64,000 nt of DNA from Bradyrhizobium sp. JYMT SZCCT0180. GTDB taxonomy: Bacteria > Pseudomonadota > Alphaproteobacteria > Rhizobiales > Xanthobacteraceae. A program made the position numbers and the translations under genes. Positions 48,266 through 56,660 of the stretch are shown here, piece by piece. The notes below the pieces were generated by a model that was given only the letters and a program-made list of their open reading frames with translations, was not told where the DNA came from and did no database searches. Numbering within the stretch: the stretch's first letter is position 1; every line of letters starts with the position of its first letter. The stretch covers positions 124,001 through 188,000 of the forward strand of contig NZ_JAFCLZ010000019.1 in the NCBI RefSeq assembly GCF_018130165.1, read 5' to 3'.

Positions 48266-49825
48266 ATGACCAAGCTGACCCACTTCACGAGCTACGCGGA
48301 TGCGCAGGCGGAATTTTCCTCTGCCAGACTCTGGGAACTGTTCGCGGGCAATCGCGAACGCCTGAACATCGCCCATGAATGCATCGACCGGCACGCCGGG
48401 CGCTCCAATCCGGCTGTCATTGTCGTTCACGCCGACGGGCCGGATGAACTGTTGAGCTTTCGCGAGATCTCGGAAGCCTCGTCGCGCTTCGCCCATTATC
48501 TGACGAGCGAAGGCGTCAAGCCCGGCGATCGCGTGGCGATCATGCTGGAACCATCGCGGGCGTTCTACGTGGCGGTGTTCGGCACGATGAAGGCGGGCGC
48601 GATCGCCGTTCCCTTGTTCACGCTGTTCGGGCCCGATGGCGTCAAGCTGCGCGTCAACGATTGTACGCCGCGGCTGATCGTGACGAACGCCGAGAAGGCG
48701 CCGAGCCTGGACGGCATCGAAGCGAAGATCGTGGTCGCCGACGATGCGTTCCTGAAGGGACTTGAGCGCTTCTCGCCGCACTTCACATCAAACACGACGG
48801 CCGACGCGCTGGCACTGTTTCAGTATACGTCGGGGACGACGCGCGAGCTCCCCGAGGCGGTCAAGCACAGCCATCGTGCGATCGTCACGCTGATGGTGGC
48901 AGCGCTGTATGGCACCGGTTTGCGGCCCGGCGATCGCTTCATCTGCCCGTCGTCGCCGGCCTGGGGCCATGGTCTTTGGCACGGCACGCTGGCGCCGCTG
49001 GCGCTCGGCATCACCATTGGCGCCTATGCCGGCAAGTTCAATCCGGAGCGGCTGCTGGCGGCGCTGCAACAGCATCAGTTCACCAACATCTCGGCGGCCG
49101 CCACCCATTATCGCATGATGCGGAATTCGGGCGCGGCGCCGAATTATCGCTACGCGATCGAGAAACTGTCCTTCACCGGCGAGCCGATCGACAGCGAGAC
49201 CGCTTCGTTCGTCGAGCATGTTTTTGGCCGGCCGGTCTGCAGCATGTACGGCACCACCGAGATCGGCGTGATCCTGGTGAGCTATCCCGGCGCCGGCGAT
49301 TTCGTCGTCAAGCCCGGTTCATTGGGTAAACCGATTCCCGGCGGACGCGTTGAAGTCCACGATGCCGAAGGCCGGCAATGCCCGCCCGGGGTCGCAGGCG
49401 AACTGAAGGTCTGGCGCCACGGACAGTGGATTGCGACCAAGGATCTCGGCCGCATCGACGAGGACGGATACTTCTATCACGGTGGCCGCGCCGACGATGT
49501 GATCATCTCCGCCGGCTGGACCATGAGCGCCGTCGAAATCGAGGACGCGATCCTCAAGCACCCGCAAGTGCGCGAGGCCGCCGCCATCGGCGTCGCCGAT
49601 CCGCTGCGCGGGCAAGTCGTAAAAGCCTTCGTCGTCACCGACCGGGCCGGCGATGAAGCGTTCCAGCACGAGATCCAGGACGTCGTGCGCCAGCGCCTCA
49701 GCCATCACGAATATCCGCGTGTCGTCAGCTTCGTCAGCGAACTGCCAAAGACACCGGCCGGCAAGGTCAACCGCAAGGTGCTGCGCGACCGCGAGCAGGC
49801 CATCACGAAATCAGAAGCGAGATAG
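48266..49825 (+). CDS. AMP-forming acyl-CoA synthetase
   Basis: A 519-residue ANL-superfamily ligase. The phosphate-binding loop YTSGTTRELPEAVKHSH is at about residues 189-205; the usual TTG-x-PK has become TTRELPEAVK, an altered but lysine-retaining loop. Other motifs are YGTTEIG (A5), TKDLGRIDEDGYFYHGGRADDVI (A7-A8) and the C-terminal catalytic lysine in PKTPAGKVNRKVLRD. It adenylates an organic acid and forms its CoA thioester. The medium/short-chain acyl-CoA synthetase group is the closest by sequence character. It is the first gene of a four-gene operon (48266-53242) beside an IclR gene. Confidence 0.92.
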   Translation: MTKLTHFTSYADAQAEFSSARLWELFAGNRERLNIAHECIDRHAGRSNPAVIVVHADGPDELLSFREISEASSRFAHYLTSEGVKPGDRVAIMLEPSRAFYVAVFGTMKAGAIAVPLFTLFGPDGVKLRVNDCTPRLIVTNAEKAPSLDGIEAKIVVADDAFLKGLERFSPHFTSNTTADALALFQYTSGTTRELPEAVKHSHRAIVTLMVAALYGTGLRPGDRFICPSSPAWGHGLWHGTLAPLALGITIGAYAGKFNPERLLAALQQHQFTNISAAATHYRMMRNSGAAPNYRYAIEKLSFTGEPIDSETASFVEHVFGRPVCSMYGTTEIGVILVSYPGAGDFVVKPGSLGKPIPGGRVEVHDAEGRQCPPGVAGELKVWRHGQWIATKDLGRIDEDGYFYHGGRADDVIISAGWTMSAVEIEDAILKHPQVREAAAIGVADPLRGQVVKAFVVTDRAGDEAFQHEIQDVVRQRLSHHEYPRVVSFVSELPKTPAGKVNRKVLRDREQAITKSEAR

Positions 49826-49854
49826 AGGCAAAAGCCTGAAAGGAAGGAACGTCA

Positions 49855-50994
49855 ATGCTTGATACCGTCGAAACCAGATTTCCGAAGATCACCGAGGACG
49901 GCCTCGACGATCTGCGCAAGCGCATCGGCGTCTCCATCGGCGTCACCGCCGAGCCCTGGTGCTATGAGGCGACGCGCGACAACATCCGTCACTACGCGCA
50001 CGGCATCGGCGACGACAATCCGCTGTGGTGCGATCCTGATTATGCCGCCAAGACCAACCATGGCGGCATCATCGCGCTGCCGAGCTTCCTGTTCTCGACC
50101 AGCCGCATCGTGTCAGGCTATGTCGGCGGTTTGCCCGGCGTCCACGCGATGTGGTCGGGCGCCGACTGGACCTGGCACAAGGCGGTCAGGCGCAACGACG
50201 TGATTTCGACCGAAGCCAAGCTGAAGGATCTCGTCGAGCACCAGACGCGCTTCGCGGGCCGGGCGATCCAGCAGACCTATCATGTCGATTTCTTCAACCA
50301 GCAGGGCGACCTCGTCGCCGAGGCGGATAGCTGGTGCTTCCGCACCGAGCGCGACCACGCGCGCGAGCAAGGCACCAAGTACAAGGAGGTCAAGGCCCGC
50401 GCGCCGCGCCGTTATAGCGAGCAGGAACTGGCTGACGCCTACAAGCTCTATGCCGAGGAGCGGATTCAGGGTTCGCGCAAGCGCTACTGGCAGGACGTCA
50501 CCGAGGGTGAGGCGCTGCCCGTGATGTTCAAGGGACCGATGACGGTCACCGGCTTCATCGCCTATGCGCAAGGGTGGGGCGGCCTTTACATCCGCGCCAA
50601 CAAGCTCGCCTGGAAGCTGCAGGACGCCCATCGCGGTCTCGGCATTCCGAACCGCTTCAATATTCCCGATTGCCCCGAGCGCGTGCACTGGGAAGAGGAG
50701 TTCGCGCTCGAAGTTGGCGCGCCCGGCGCCTACGATTACGGTCCGGAACGCTGCTCCTGGCTCACCCATCATCTCACCAACTGGATGGGCGACGATGGCT
50801 TCCTGCGCCGCGCGACCTGCAAGATCCGCCGGCACAATCCCGAGGGCGACATGCTGTTCATCAGAGGCAAGGTGAAGCGCAAGTTCGTCGAGGGTGGACG
50901 TCACCTCGTCGAGATCGAGCAGGAAGCCTGCAACCAGGACAATGAAGTATCGGTGCTGGGGACCGGCATCGTGGAATTGCCAAGTCGTTCCTGA
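49855..50994 (+). CDS. Double-hotdog MaoC/FAS1-like dehydratase-type protein
   Basis: A 379-residue protein with two hotdog domains. The N-terminal half has HYAHGIGDDNPLWCDPDYAAKTNHGGIIALPSF, where the hydratase motif (GDxNPxHxD) reads DDNPLWCD, so the catalytic His is replaced by Trp. The second half contains GPMTVTGFIAYAQGWGG and ends KRKFVEGGRHLVEIEQEACNQDNEVSVLGTGIVELP. It is probably an enoyl-CoA hydratase-like enzyme or a binding partner acting on the CoA ester made by neighbours; the altered residue leaves doubt about activity. It lies 29 bases after the ligase gene. Confidence 0.85.
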   Translation: MLDTVETRFPKITEDGLDDLRKRIGVSIGVTAEPWCYEATRDNIRHYAHGIGDDNPLWCDPDYAAKTNHGGIIALPSFLFSTSRIVSGYVGGLPGVHAMWSGADWTWHKAVRRNDVISTEAKLKDLVEHQTRFAGRAIQQTYHVDFFNQQGDLVAEADSWCFRTERDHAREQGTKYKEVKARAPRRYSEQELADAYKLYAEERIQGSRKRYWQDVTEGEALPVMFKGPMTVTGFIAYAQGWGGLYIRANKLAWKLQDAHRGLGIPNRFNIPDCPERVHWEEEFALEVGAPGAYDYGPERCSWLTHHLTNWMGDDGFLRRATCKIRRHNPEGDMLFIRGKVKRKFVEGGRHLVEIEQEACNQDNEVSVLGTGIVELPSRS

Positions 50995-51032
50995 AGAAGC
51001 TTCGTTCCTGACAACCGAACGGTCAATTGACC

Positions 51033-52247
51033 ATGCCCGCAAACGAGCTCACGCGCGGAGCGATGACCGGCCTCAAGGTCGTCGATCTGTCGCGCGTGCT
51101 CGCCGGGCCGCTGTGCACGCAGATGCTGGCCGATCATGGCGCCGATGTCGTCAAGATCGAGCCGCCGGCGGGGGACGAGACCCGTGGTCTCGGACCGCCG
51201 TTCGATGCGGCCGGGCAGGCGGCGTATTTCAGCGCCGTCAACCGCGGCAAGCGCGGCATGGCGCTCGACCTTTCGCGCGAGGAAGGGCGCGCTGTGCTCG
51301 AAGCCCTGCTCAGAGATGCGGACGTGCTGGTGGAGAATTTCCTGCCCGGCACCATGGAGCGCTGGGGTATCGGTTACGAGGTTCTGTCCACGCGCTTTCC
51401 GCGCCTGGTGTATTGCGCCATCTCCGGCTTCGGCGCCGATGGGCCGCTCGGCGGGCTGCCCGGCTATGACGCCGTGCTGCAGGCGATGTGCGGGCTGATG
51501 AGCATCAACGGCACGCAGCAATCCGGCGCCACCCGCGTCGGCGTTCCCATTGTCGATTACGTCACCGGATACAATGCGCTCACCGGCGTCCTGCTGGCGC
51601 TGGCGGCGCGCGAGCGCACCGGGATGGGGCAGCGCGTCGAGGTGACGCTGTTCGACACCGCGCTCAATCTGCTGGTCCCGCACGCAGCCAACTGGCTCTG
51701 CTCGGACGTCGTCCCCGGCCGGCTCGGCAGCGCCCATCCCAACATCGCGCCTTACGACAAATTTGCAGCCAGCGACGGCGAGATTTTTCTGGGCATCCTC
51801 AATGACGGCCAGTTCCGCCGTTTCTGCCAGAAGGTGGCGCGCGAGGATCTGCTCGACGATCCGCGTTTCCGGACCAATGCCGACCGGCTGACTCATGTCG
51901 CCGCACTCCGCGCGGAACTCGAGCGCACGCTGGCCGGCTTCAAGTCCGACGATCTCTGCCGCGATTTGATGCGCGCGGGCGTACCGGCAGGGCCGGTCAA
52001 CAATGTGGCGCAGGCATTCGCGCAGCCCCATGTGGCGCACCGTGACATGCTGGTCGAAAGCGAAGGCCACCGCGCGCCCGGCCTTCCGGTAAAACTTGCG
52101 CAGACGCCCGGCGGCGCGGGGCGGCGGCCGCCGCGCTTCGGCGAACATGTCCACGACATACTGGCGGAAGCCGGCTTCGATCGGGCTGATATCGACGGCC
52201 TGATCGAGACCGGCATCGTCTCACCCAACGACAAGAAGAGTTCATAA
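51033..52247 (+). CDS. Class III (CaiB/BaiF) CoA-transferase
   Basis: A 404-residue formyl-CoA-transferase-type enzyme. The N-terminal GLKVVDLSRVLAGPLCTQMLADHGADVVKIEPPAGDETR is diagnostic, followed by NRGKRGMALDLS and the catalytic Asp in GLPGYDAVLQAMCGLMS at about residue 150. VTLFDTALNLLV and AGVPAGPVNNVAQAF complete the family pattern. It transfers CoA between carboxylates such as mesaconate, citramalate, succinate or bile-acid-type acids. Start choice is uncertain: ATG 51033 is used, while 51063 (MTGLKVVDL) gives a 394-residue protein closer to many family members. It is the third gene of the operon. Confidence 0.92.
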   Translation: MPANELTRGAMTGLKVVDLSRVLAGPLCTQMLADHGADVVKIEPPAGDETRGLGPPFDAAGQAAYFSAVNRGKRGMALDLSREEGRAVLEALLRDADVLVENFLPGTMERWGIGYEVLSTRFPRLVYCAISGFGADGPLGGLPGYDAVLQAMCGLMSINGTQQSGATRVGVPIVDYVTGYNALTGVLLALAARERTGMGQRVEVTLFDTALNLLVPHAANWLCSDVVPGRLGSAHPNIAPYDKFAASDGEIFLGILNDGQFRRFCQKVAREDLLDDPRFRTNADRLTHVAALRAELERTLAGFKSDDLCRDLMRAGVPAGPVNNVAQAFAQPHVAHRDMLVESEGHRAPGLPVKLAQTPGGAGRRPPRFGEHVHDILAEAGFDRADIDGLIETGIVSPNDKKSS

Positions 52248-52279
52248 CAAAAATTAAAACATCACGAGAGGAAACCGTC

Positions 52280-53242
52280 ATGCTGAGATCTGCAAAATGG
52301 GCCGCGGGATTGCTGGCTTTGCTATGGAGTTGCGCGGCGGTTGCGCAGTCCTATCCGTCGAGGCCGGTGCGGATCATCGTGCCGTACCAGGCGGGCCAGG
52401 GCACCGACGTGGTGGCGCGATATTTCGCCGAGCAATTGTCGCGGACGATGGGCCAGCGGTTCTATGTCGAGAACAAGCCGGGCGCCGGCGGCAACATTGG
52501 CGCCGAGCAGGCGGCGCGTTCGGACGCCGACGGATACACGCTGATGATGGGCACCAACGCCACCCAGAGCATGAACGAGTTCATGTACGCATCGCCGGGA
52601 TTCGATCCGGCCAGGGATTTTGCGCCGATCATCCTGGTGGGCAAGCTGCCCATGGTGCTCGCGGCCAACCCGTCGTTTTCAGGAAATTCGCTGGCCGACC
52701 TGATTGCCACGGCGAAGGCGACGCCCGACAAGGTCGACATCGCGCTACCGAGCACGACGGCCCGCATCGTCTTCGAGTTCCTGAAGGGGCGGAGCGGGGC
52801 GTCCTTGTTCTCCGTGCCCTACAAGGGATCGGCGACGGCGACGACCGACGTCCTCGGCGGCCAGGTGCCGCTGATCATCGACACGGTGACGGCGCTGCGT
52901 GGCCATGTCGCCGGCGGCAAGCTGAAGGCGCTCGGGATCACCTCGCTGAAATCGACCGAGCTGATGCCGGGTGTGAAATCCATCGCCGAGCAGGGTGTAG
53001 CCGACTTCGAGGTGACCGCCTGGAATGCGTTCTACGCCCCGCGCGACACGCCGCAGCCGATCGTCGATCTCCTGAACAAGGAACTGGCCAAGGCGCTTGC
53101 CGAGCCGGAAACGAAGAAGCGCCTGCTGGAACTCGGATTTGATCCCGGCGGCGGAACGCCCGCCGAGCTGACCCAGTTCGAAAAACGGGAGCGGCTCAAA
53201 TGGGGTCCGCTGATCAAGGAGACAGGCCTGCAGGGCGGCTGA
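52280..53242 (+). CDS. Bug/TctC-family periplasmic binding protein
   Basis: A 320-residue protein. The signal peptide is MLRSAKWAAGLLALLWSCAAVAQ, followed by YPSRPVRIIVPYQAGQGTDVVARYFAEQLS, GQRFYVENKPGAGGNIGAEQAARSDADGYTLMMG and VPYKGSATATTDVLGGQVPLIIDTV, all Bug-family blocks. It probably captures the acid that the preceding ligase and CoA-transferase activate. It is the last gene of the 48266-53242 operon, 32 bases after the transferase. As with the other two Bug genes here, no TctAB membrane proteins are adjacent. Confidence 0.93.
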   Translation: MLRSAKWAAGLLALLWSCAAVAQSYPSRPVRIIVPYQAGQGTDVVARYFAEQLSRTMGQRFYVENKPGAGGNIGAEQAARSDADGYTLMMGTNATQSMNEFMYASPGFDPARDFAPIILVGKLPMVLAANPSFSGNSLADLIATAKATPDKVDIALPSTTARIVFEFLKGRSGASLFSVPYKGSATATTDVLGGQVPLIIDTVTALRGHVAGGKLKALGITSLKSTELMPGVKSIAEQGVADFEVTAWNAFYAPRDTPQPIVDLLNKELAKALAEPETKKRLLELGFDPGGGTPAELTQFEKRERLKWGPLIKETGLQGG

Positions 53243-53262
53243 GCGAACAGCCAGACAGCAAG

Positions 53263-53856
53263 TCAGCGCTGGCCGTCATGGACTGAAATCGCATCGGCCG
53301 ACAATCCGCCGATGCGGGCGTGCGGCCGGCCGCCGGTTGCCATGACGAGGCCGAACGCAATTTCGTCGCGGCGTGGCGCGTCCCACATTGTCATCTCGGC
53401 GGTGGCGAAGTGGCTGCGCACATAGGCGGCGTGGATGTGGCCGAGCGGAACCATCAGGCGGGTGCCCGGGCCGCCGATCGTTTTTGCCGCGGGAACGATG
53501 GCCTTGGGCTGGCCGAGCACCTCGCGCATGCCCTGGCCGCCGGCCTCGTGCCACACTGCGCCATGCTCCAGCTCGCCGTCCTCGCCGACGACGATGCCCT
53601 TTCCATAGGCCTCGATCATGGCGCCGCCGCCGAGCTGTGCGATCAGTCCCGTTGCGAGCTCGCGGCCGAGTTCGCGGAGTGACGCCTGGAACGGCAACAG
53701 GTCCGGTTCGTAGCGCCCGGCAAAGGGATTGCGGATCACCGCGATCGCCGTGCCGACGAGCAGCGGCATTGCCAGCCGCGGCCCACGCTCGTGCCAGATT
53801 GTCTCGACGCTCAGCGAGGTCTTGCGGATTTCATAGGCGACGGCAGATGGCGTCAT
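53263..53856 (-). CDS. DUF1185 (AA_synth family) protein
   Basis: A 197-residue protein whose sequence (IRKTSLSVETIWHERGP, KTIGGPGTRLMVPLGHIHAAYVRSHFATAEMTMWDAPRRDEIAFGLVMATGGRPHARIGG) matches the PF06684 (DUF1185, so-called amino acid synthesis) family. Biochemical function is not established; members occur in aromatic and N-compound catabolic clusters. It is co-directional with the FAH gene (53861) and separated from it by only 4 bases, so it is probably transcribed after it from the operator-bearing promoter at about 54744-54773. Confidence 0.82.
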   Translation of the reverse strand: MTPSAVAYEIRKTSLSVETIWHERGPRLAMPLLVGTAIAVIRNPFAGRYEPDLLPFQASLRELGRELATGLIAQLGGGAMIEAYGKGIVVGEDGELEHGAVWHEAGGQGMREVLGQPKAIVPAAKTIGGPGTRLMVPLGHIHAAYVRSHFATAEMTMWDAPRRDEIAFGLVMATGGRPHARIGGLSADAISVHDGQR

Positions 53857-53860
53857 CGGT

Positions 53861-54715
53861 TCACTCGTCGATGACGGGATTGCGGAGCACGCCGATCTGT
53901 TCGATCTCGACCTCGACGACGTCGCCGGGCTTGAGGAAAATCGGCGGCTTACGCGTGAAGCCGACGCCGGCCGGCGTGCCTGTCGCGATGACGTCGCCCG
54001 GCACGAGGTCGAAAATGGTCGACGAATATTCGATCAGCCGCGGGATCGAGAAGATCAGCATTGACGTGTTGCTCGACTGCACCGTCTCGCCATTAACGCG
54101 GGTTTCGAGCTTCAGATTGGTTGGATCGCTGACTTCTTCAGGCGTCACCAGCCATGGGCCGAACGGGCCGGTGCCGACGAAATTCTTGCCGGACGCGATC
54201 TGCTGCGCATGCCGTTGCCAGTCGCGGACGCTGACGTCGTTGTAGATCGAATAACCGGCGACATGGCTCCAGGCATCGGCCTGGCTGATGTGGCGGCCGC
54301 CCTTGCCGATCACGACGGCGAGCTCGCCCTCCCAGTCCAGATTGTCGGAGACTTTTGGCCGGATCACCGGTGCGTTGTGCGCGACCTGCGAGCGCCACAC
54401 CCGCAGGAAGATCGGCGGAAACTCGGTGATCTCGCGCTTCATGCCGAATGCGACCGCCTCGTTGTGGTGATCGAGGTAGTTGCGCACGGCACAGACGATC
54501 TTTTCCGGCCGCGGGATCACAGGCAGAAAATTGATCTCGCTCAGTTTTAGGTCCGGCTTGTGGGCGGCGGCGATCTGCTCCCGCTCGGCGAATTTCGCGC
54601 TGCCGATGAAATCCGCCAGCGTCCCGCCGAGCACCTTGCCGAGGTCGATGACCTCGTCGCCGCGCACGGCGCCCCAGGTTTCGGTCTGCTGCCGCAGGAA
54701 AGAGATGAGCTTCAT
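53861..54715 (-). CDS. Fumarylacetoacetate hydrolase family protein
   Basis: A 284-residue FAH-superfamily enzyme. The N-terminal lid is MKLISFLRQQTETWGAVRGDEVIDLGKVLGG. The core has PRPEKIVCAVRNYLDHHNEA, the metal-binding acids are in DNLDWEGELAVVIGKGG, and the C-terminus VIATGTPAGVGFTRKPPIFLKPGDVVEVEIEQIG is standard. It is likely a hydrolase, decarboxylase or isomerase for a ring-cleavage product. ATG 54715 with AGGA upstream is chosen; the longer frame to 54760 (MSFTEIL) would overlap the operator. Its promoter region carries one of two matching operator blocks. Confidence 0.9.
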   Translation of the reverse strand: MKLISFLRQQTETWGAVRGDEVIDLGKVLGGTLADFIGSAKFAEREQIAAAHKPDLKLSEINFLPVIPRPEKIVCAVRNYLDHHNEAVAFGMKREITEFPPIFLRVWRSQVAHNAPVIRPKVSDNLDWEGELAVVIGKGGRHISQADAWSHVAGYSIYNDVSVRDWQRHAQQIASGKNFVGTGPFGPWLVTPEEVSDPTNLKLETRVNGETVQSSNTSMLIFSIPRLIEYSSTIFDLVPGDVIATGTPAGVGFTRKPPIFLKPGDVVEVEIEQIGVLRNPVIDE

Positions 54716-54743
54716 GAACGCGATCCTCGGACTCTGATTTAAG

Positions 54744-54773
54744 ATTTCCGTAAAAGACACTATTTTCGAAAAT
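54744..54773. promoter_or_regulatory. Operator block 1, upstream of the FAH-family gene
   Basis: ATTTCCGTAA (54744-54753) is followed at fixed distance by TATTTTCGAAAAT (54761-54773), whose last 12 bases are a perfect palindrome. The same two-part block occurs at 55603-55632 with identical spacing. Position relative to the minus-strand FAH gene start (54715) is -29 to -58, suitable for repression. The likely binder is the GntR protein encoded between the two blocks. Confidence 0.7.
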
Positions 54774-54842
54774 TAAACAAGCGGAATTCAGTTTCGGCTC
54801 GGGAGCGCGCATTTCCGCGCGGTCGCCGAGGCCCGATCGGGT

Positions 54843-55544
54843 TCAATTCTGGCTGAACAATTCCGAAGCGTGTTTGATGACGTTGTCGGTGGTGCTCTGG
54901 ATGTGTTTTGCGATCAGCTCGCAGGCGCGGTCGGCATCGCGGCCGACGGCGGCCTTCATCAGCGCACGGTGCTCGCCGGCCTTGTCGCGCGGACGTGGCC
55001 GGAACCTTGCCGAGATATTGCGATAGCGCTCGGCGCGTTCGAACAGTGATTGCCGGATGCCAAGCAGGGTTGGCGAGCCGCATGCCGCGACCAGGGATTC
55101 GTGAAACTCCCGATGCGCCGCCTTCCATTCCGGATTGTCGGCGTAGTCCTCGATCTCGCGCCCCTCGATGATTCCAAGCCGGTGAATCGACGAAATAACC
55201 GCGATTTCCCAGTCATCATCGCCATTTTCGATCGAGCGGCGGATCAAATCGACCTCGATCAGGATGCGGGCGCGCGTCAGGTCGATCAGATCCGAAAGGC
55301 TGATCGGCGCCACCTTGAAGCCGCGCTGCTCCTCGGCCACCACCAGCCCCTCGGCGGCAAGACACGTCAGCGCCTCGCGCAGTGTCGTGAAGCTCGCGCC
55401 ATAGGCCAGCCGCAGCGTATCGAATTTCAGCACCTCGCCGGGCTTGAGCCGGCAGGTCACGATCTCGTTGCGCATCCGGTGCGCGATGTCGGACGCCAGC
55501 GTCTTGCCGAATTCCTTTCGGCGCTTGAAGGCCGTCACGTTCAT
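54843..55544 (-). CDS. GntR-family regulator (FCD subfamily)
   Basis: A 233-residue FCD-type regulator. The HTH segment is ASDIAHRMRNEIVTCRLKPGEVLKFDTLRLAYGASFTTLREALTCLAAEGLV at about residues 17-69. The FCD domain contains IEGREIEDYADNPEWKAAHREFHESLVAACGSPTLL with the Asp/His ligand pair. The HTH recognition helix reads SFTTLREAL, where many relatives have SRTPVREAL. It stands between the FAH/DUF1185 genes and the divergent quinone oxidoreductase operon, both of which carry a matching operator block, so it likely controls both. Confidence 0.92.
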   Translation of the reverse strand: MNVTAFKRRKEFGKTLASDIAHRMRNEIVTCRLKPGEVLKFDTLRLAYGASFTTLREALTCLAAEGLVVAEEQRGFKVAPISLSDLIDLTRARILIEVDLIRRSIENGDDDWEIAVISSIHRLGIIEGREIEDYADNPEWKAAHREFHESLVAACGSPTLLGIRQSLFERAERYRNISARFRPRPRDKAGEHRALMKAAVGRDADRACELIAKHIQSTTDNVIKHASELFSQN

Positions 55545-55602
55545 ATTGGAATCGCTCTCCGATCGCCTTCGAGTCTATCGAGGCGAGAATGCTGTTGCAA
55601 TA

Positions 55603-55632
55603 ATTTTCGTAAGCGGTAGTATTTTCGAAAAT
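55603..55632. promoter_or_regulatory. Operator block 2, upstream of the quinone oxidoreductase operon
   Basis: ATTTTCGTAA (55603-55612) and TATTTTCGAAAAT (55620-55632) repeat block 1 with one mismatch in the first part and the same 17-base offset. It lies between the GntR start (55544, minus) and the oxidoreductase start (55660, plus), so it could serve autoregulation and repression of the rightward operon together. Confidence 0.7.
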
Positions 55633-55659
55633 CTGGTTCTGGGGGCGATGGGAGCGCGC

Positions 55660-56655
55660 ATGAAGGCTGTCTTGGTACATCGCCCGGGAGGGCCGGACGC
55701 CCTGGAATATCAGGACGTCCCGATGCCTGTGCCCGGCGAAACCGATGTGCTGATCCGGGCCGAAACCTTCGGGGTCGGGCAGCCGGACAAGCTGATCCGC
55801 AGCGGCGTCTACAAATGGATGCCGCCGTTGCCGGCCAACCCCGGCAACGACGTGGCGGGCCGGATCGAGGCCGTCGGCAGCGCCGTCCGCGATATCAAGG
55901 TCGGACACAAGGTGCTGCTAAGCGCCCGCGATCTGGCGCAGCGCGGTGGCTGCTACGCCGAGATGGTCGCAGCCCCGGCGGATGCCGTCCATCTGCTGCC
56001 CGAGCAGGTTGATCTCGAAACCGCGGTTTGCCTTGCCAACTACCAGGTGGCGTGGGCGCTGTTGAATGAATGCGGATCGGCGCGTCCGCCGAAATCGGTG
56101 CTCGTCATCGGCGCGGCCGGCGGCGTCGGCTCATCGCTGGTGCAACTGGCGAAGCTGGCGGGCATGACCGTGATCGGCACCGTCAGCTCGGAGGAGAAGG
56201 CGGTCTTCGCCAGCGCCATGGGCGCCGACGGCATCATCTACTATCGCGGCGAAGACGTCGTCGCGCGCGTGCGTGAACTGACCGGCGGGCGCGGCGTCGA
56301 TCTGGTGCTCGATCACGTCGGCGGTCCTGATTTCTTCAGTCATCTGCGCGCACTGGCCAAGTGGGGAACGGTGGTTTCCTACAACGCGTTCGACGGCCTG
56401 CCGACGCAGAACATGATGGAGGAGATGCGCAAGCATCTCGACGTCTGCCCCGCGATCCGCTGTTTCTCGTTTCACATCTACGACCACGACCGCGAAGGCC
56501 GCCGCGCCATCATGAAGCGCATGATCGGCCATCTGGCTGACGGCAGCATCAAGCCGGCGGTTTTCGCGCGCTTCAAGCTGTCCGAAGTGCGGCAGGCGCA
56601 CGAGCTGCTGGATTCGGGCAAGGCGCTCGGCAAGATCATCATGACGCGCGACTGA
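55660..56655 (+). CDS. Zinc-independent MDR family NADPH:quinone oxidoreductase
   Basis: A 331-residue medium-chain dehydrogenase/reductase of the quinone oxidoreductase group. MKAVLVHRPGGPDALEYQDVPMPVPGETDVLIRAETFGVGQPD is the QOR N-terminus; PLPANPGNDVAGRIEAVG is the typical second block, and the NADPH site is VLVIGAAGGVGSSLVQLAKLAG at about residues 147-168. No structural zinc cysteines are visible. It reduces an enone or quinone-type intermediate with NADPH. The start ATG at 55660 follows GGGAG; an ATG 12 bases upstream (MGARMKAVL) is also possible. Operator block 2 lies immediately upstream. Confidence 0.92.
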   Translation: MKAVLVHRPGGPDALEYQDVPMPVPGETDVLIRAETFGVGQPDKLIRSGVYKWMPPLPANPGNDVAGRIEAVGSAVRDIKVGHKVLLSARDLAQRGGCYAEMVAAPADAVHLLPEQVDLETAVCLANYQVAWALLNECGSARPPKSVLVIGAAGGVGSSLVQLAKLAGMTVIGTVSSEEKAVFASAMGADGIIYYRGEDVVARVRELTGGRGVDLVLDHVGGPDFFSHLRALAKWGTVVSYNAFDGLPTQNMMEEMRKHLDVCPAIRCFSFHIYDHDREGRRAIMKRMIGHLADGSIKPAVFARFKLSEVRQAHELLDSGKALGKIIMTRD

Positions 56656-56660
56656 CGGGG

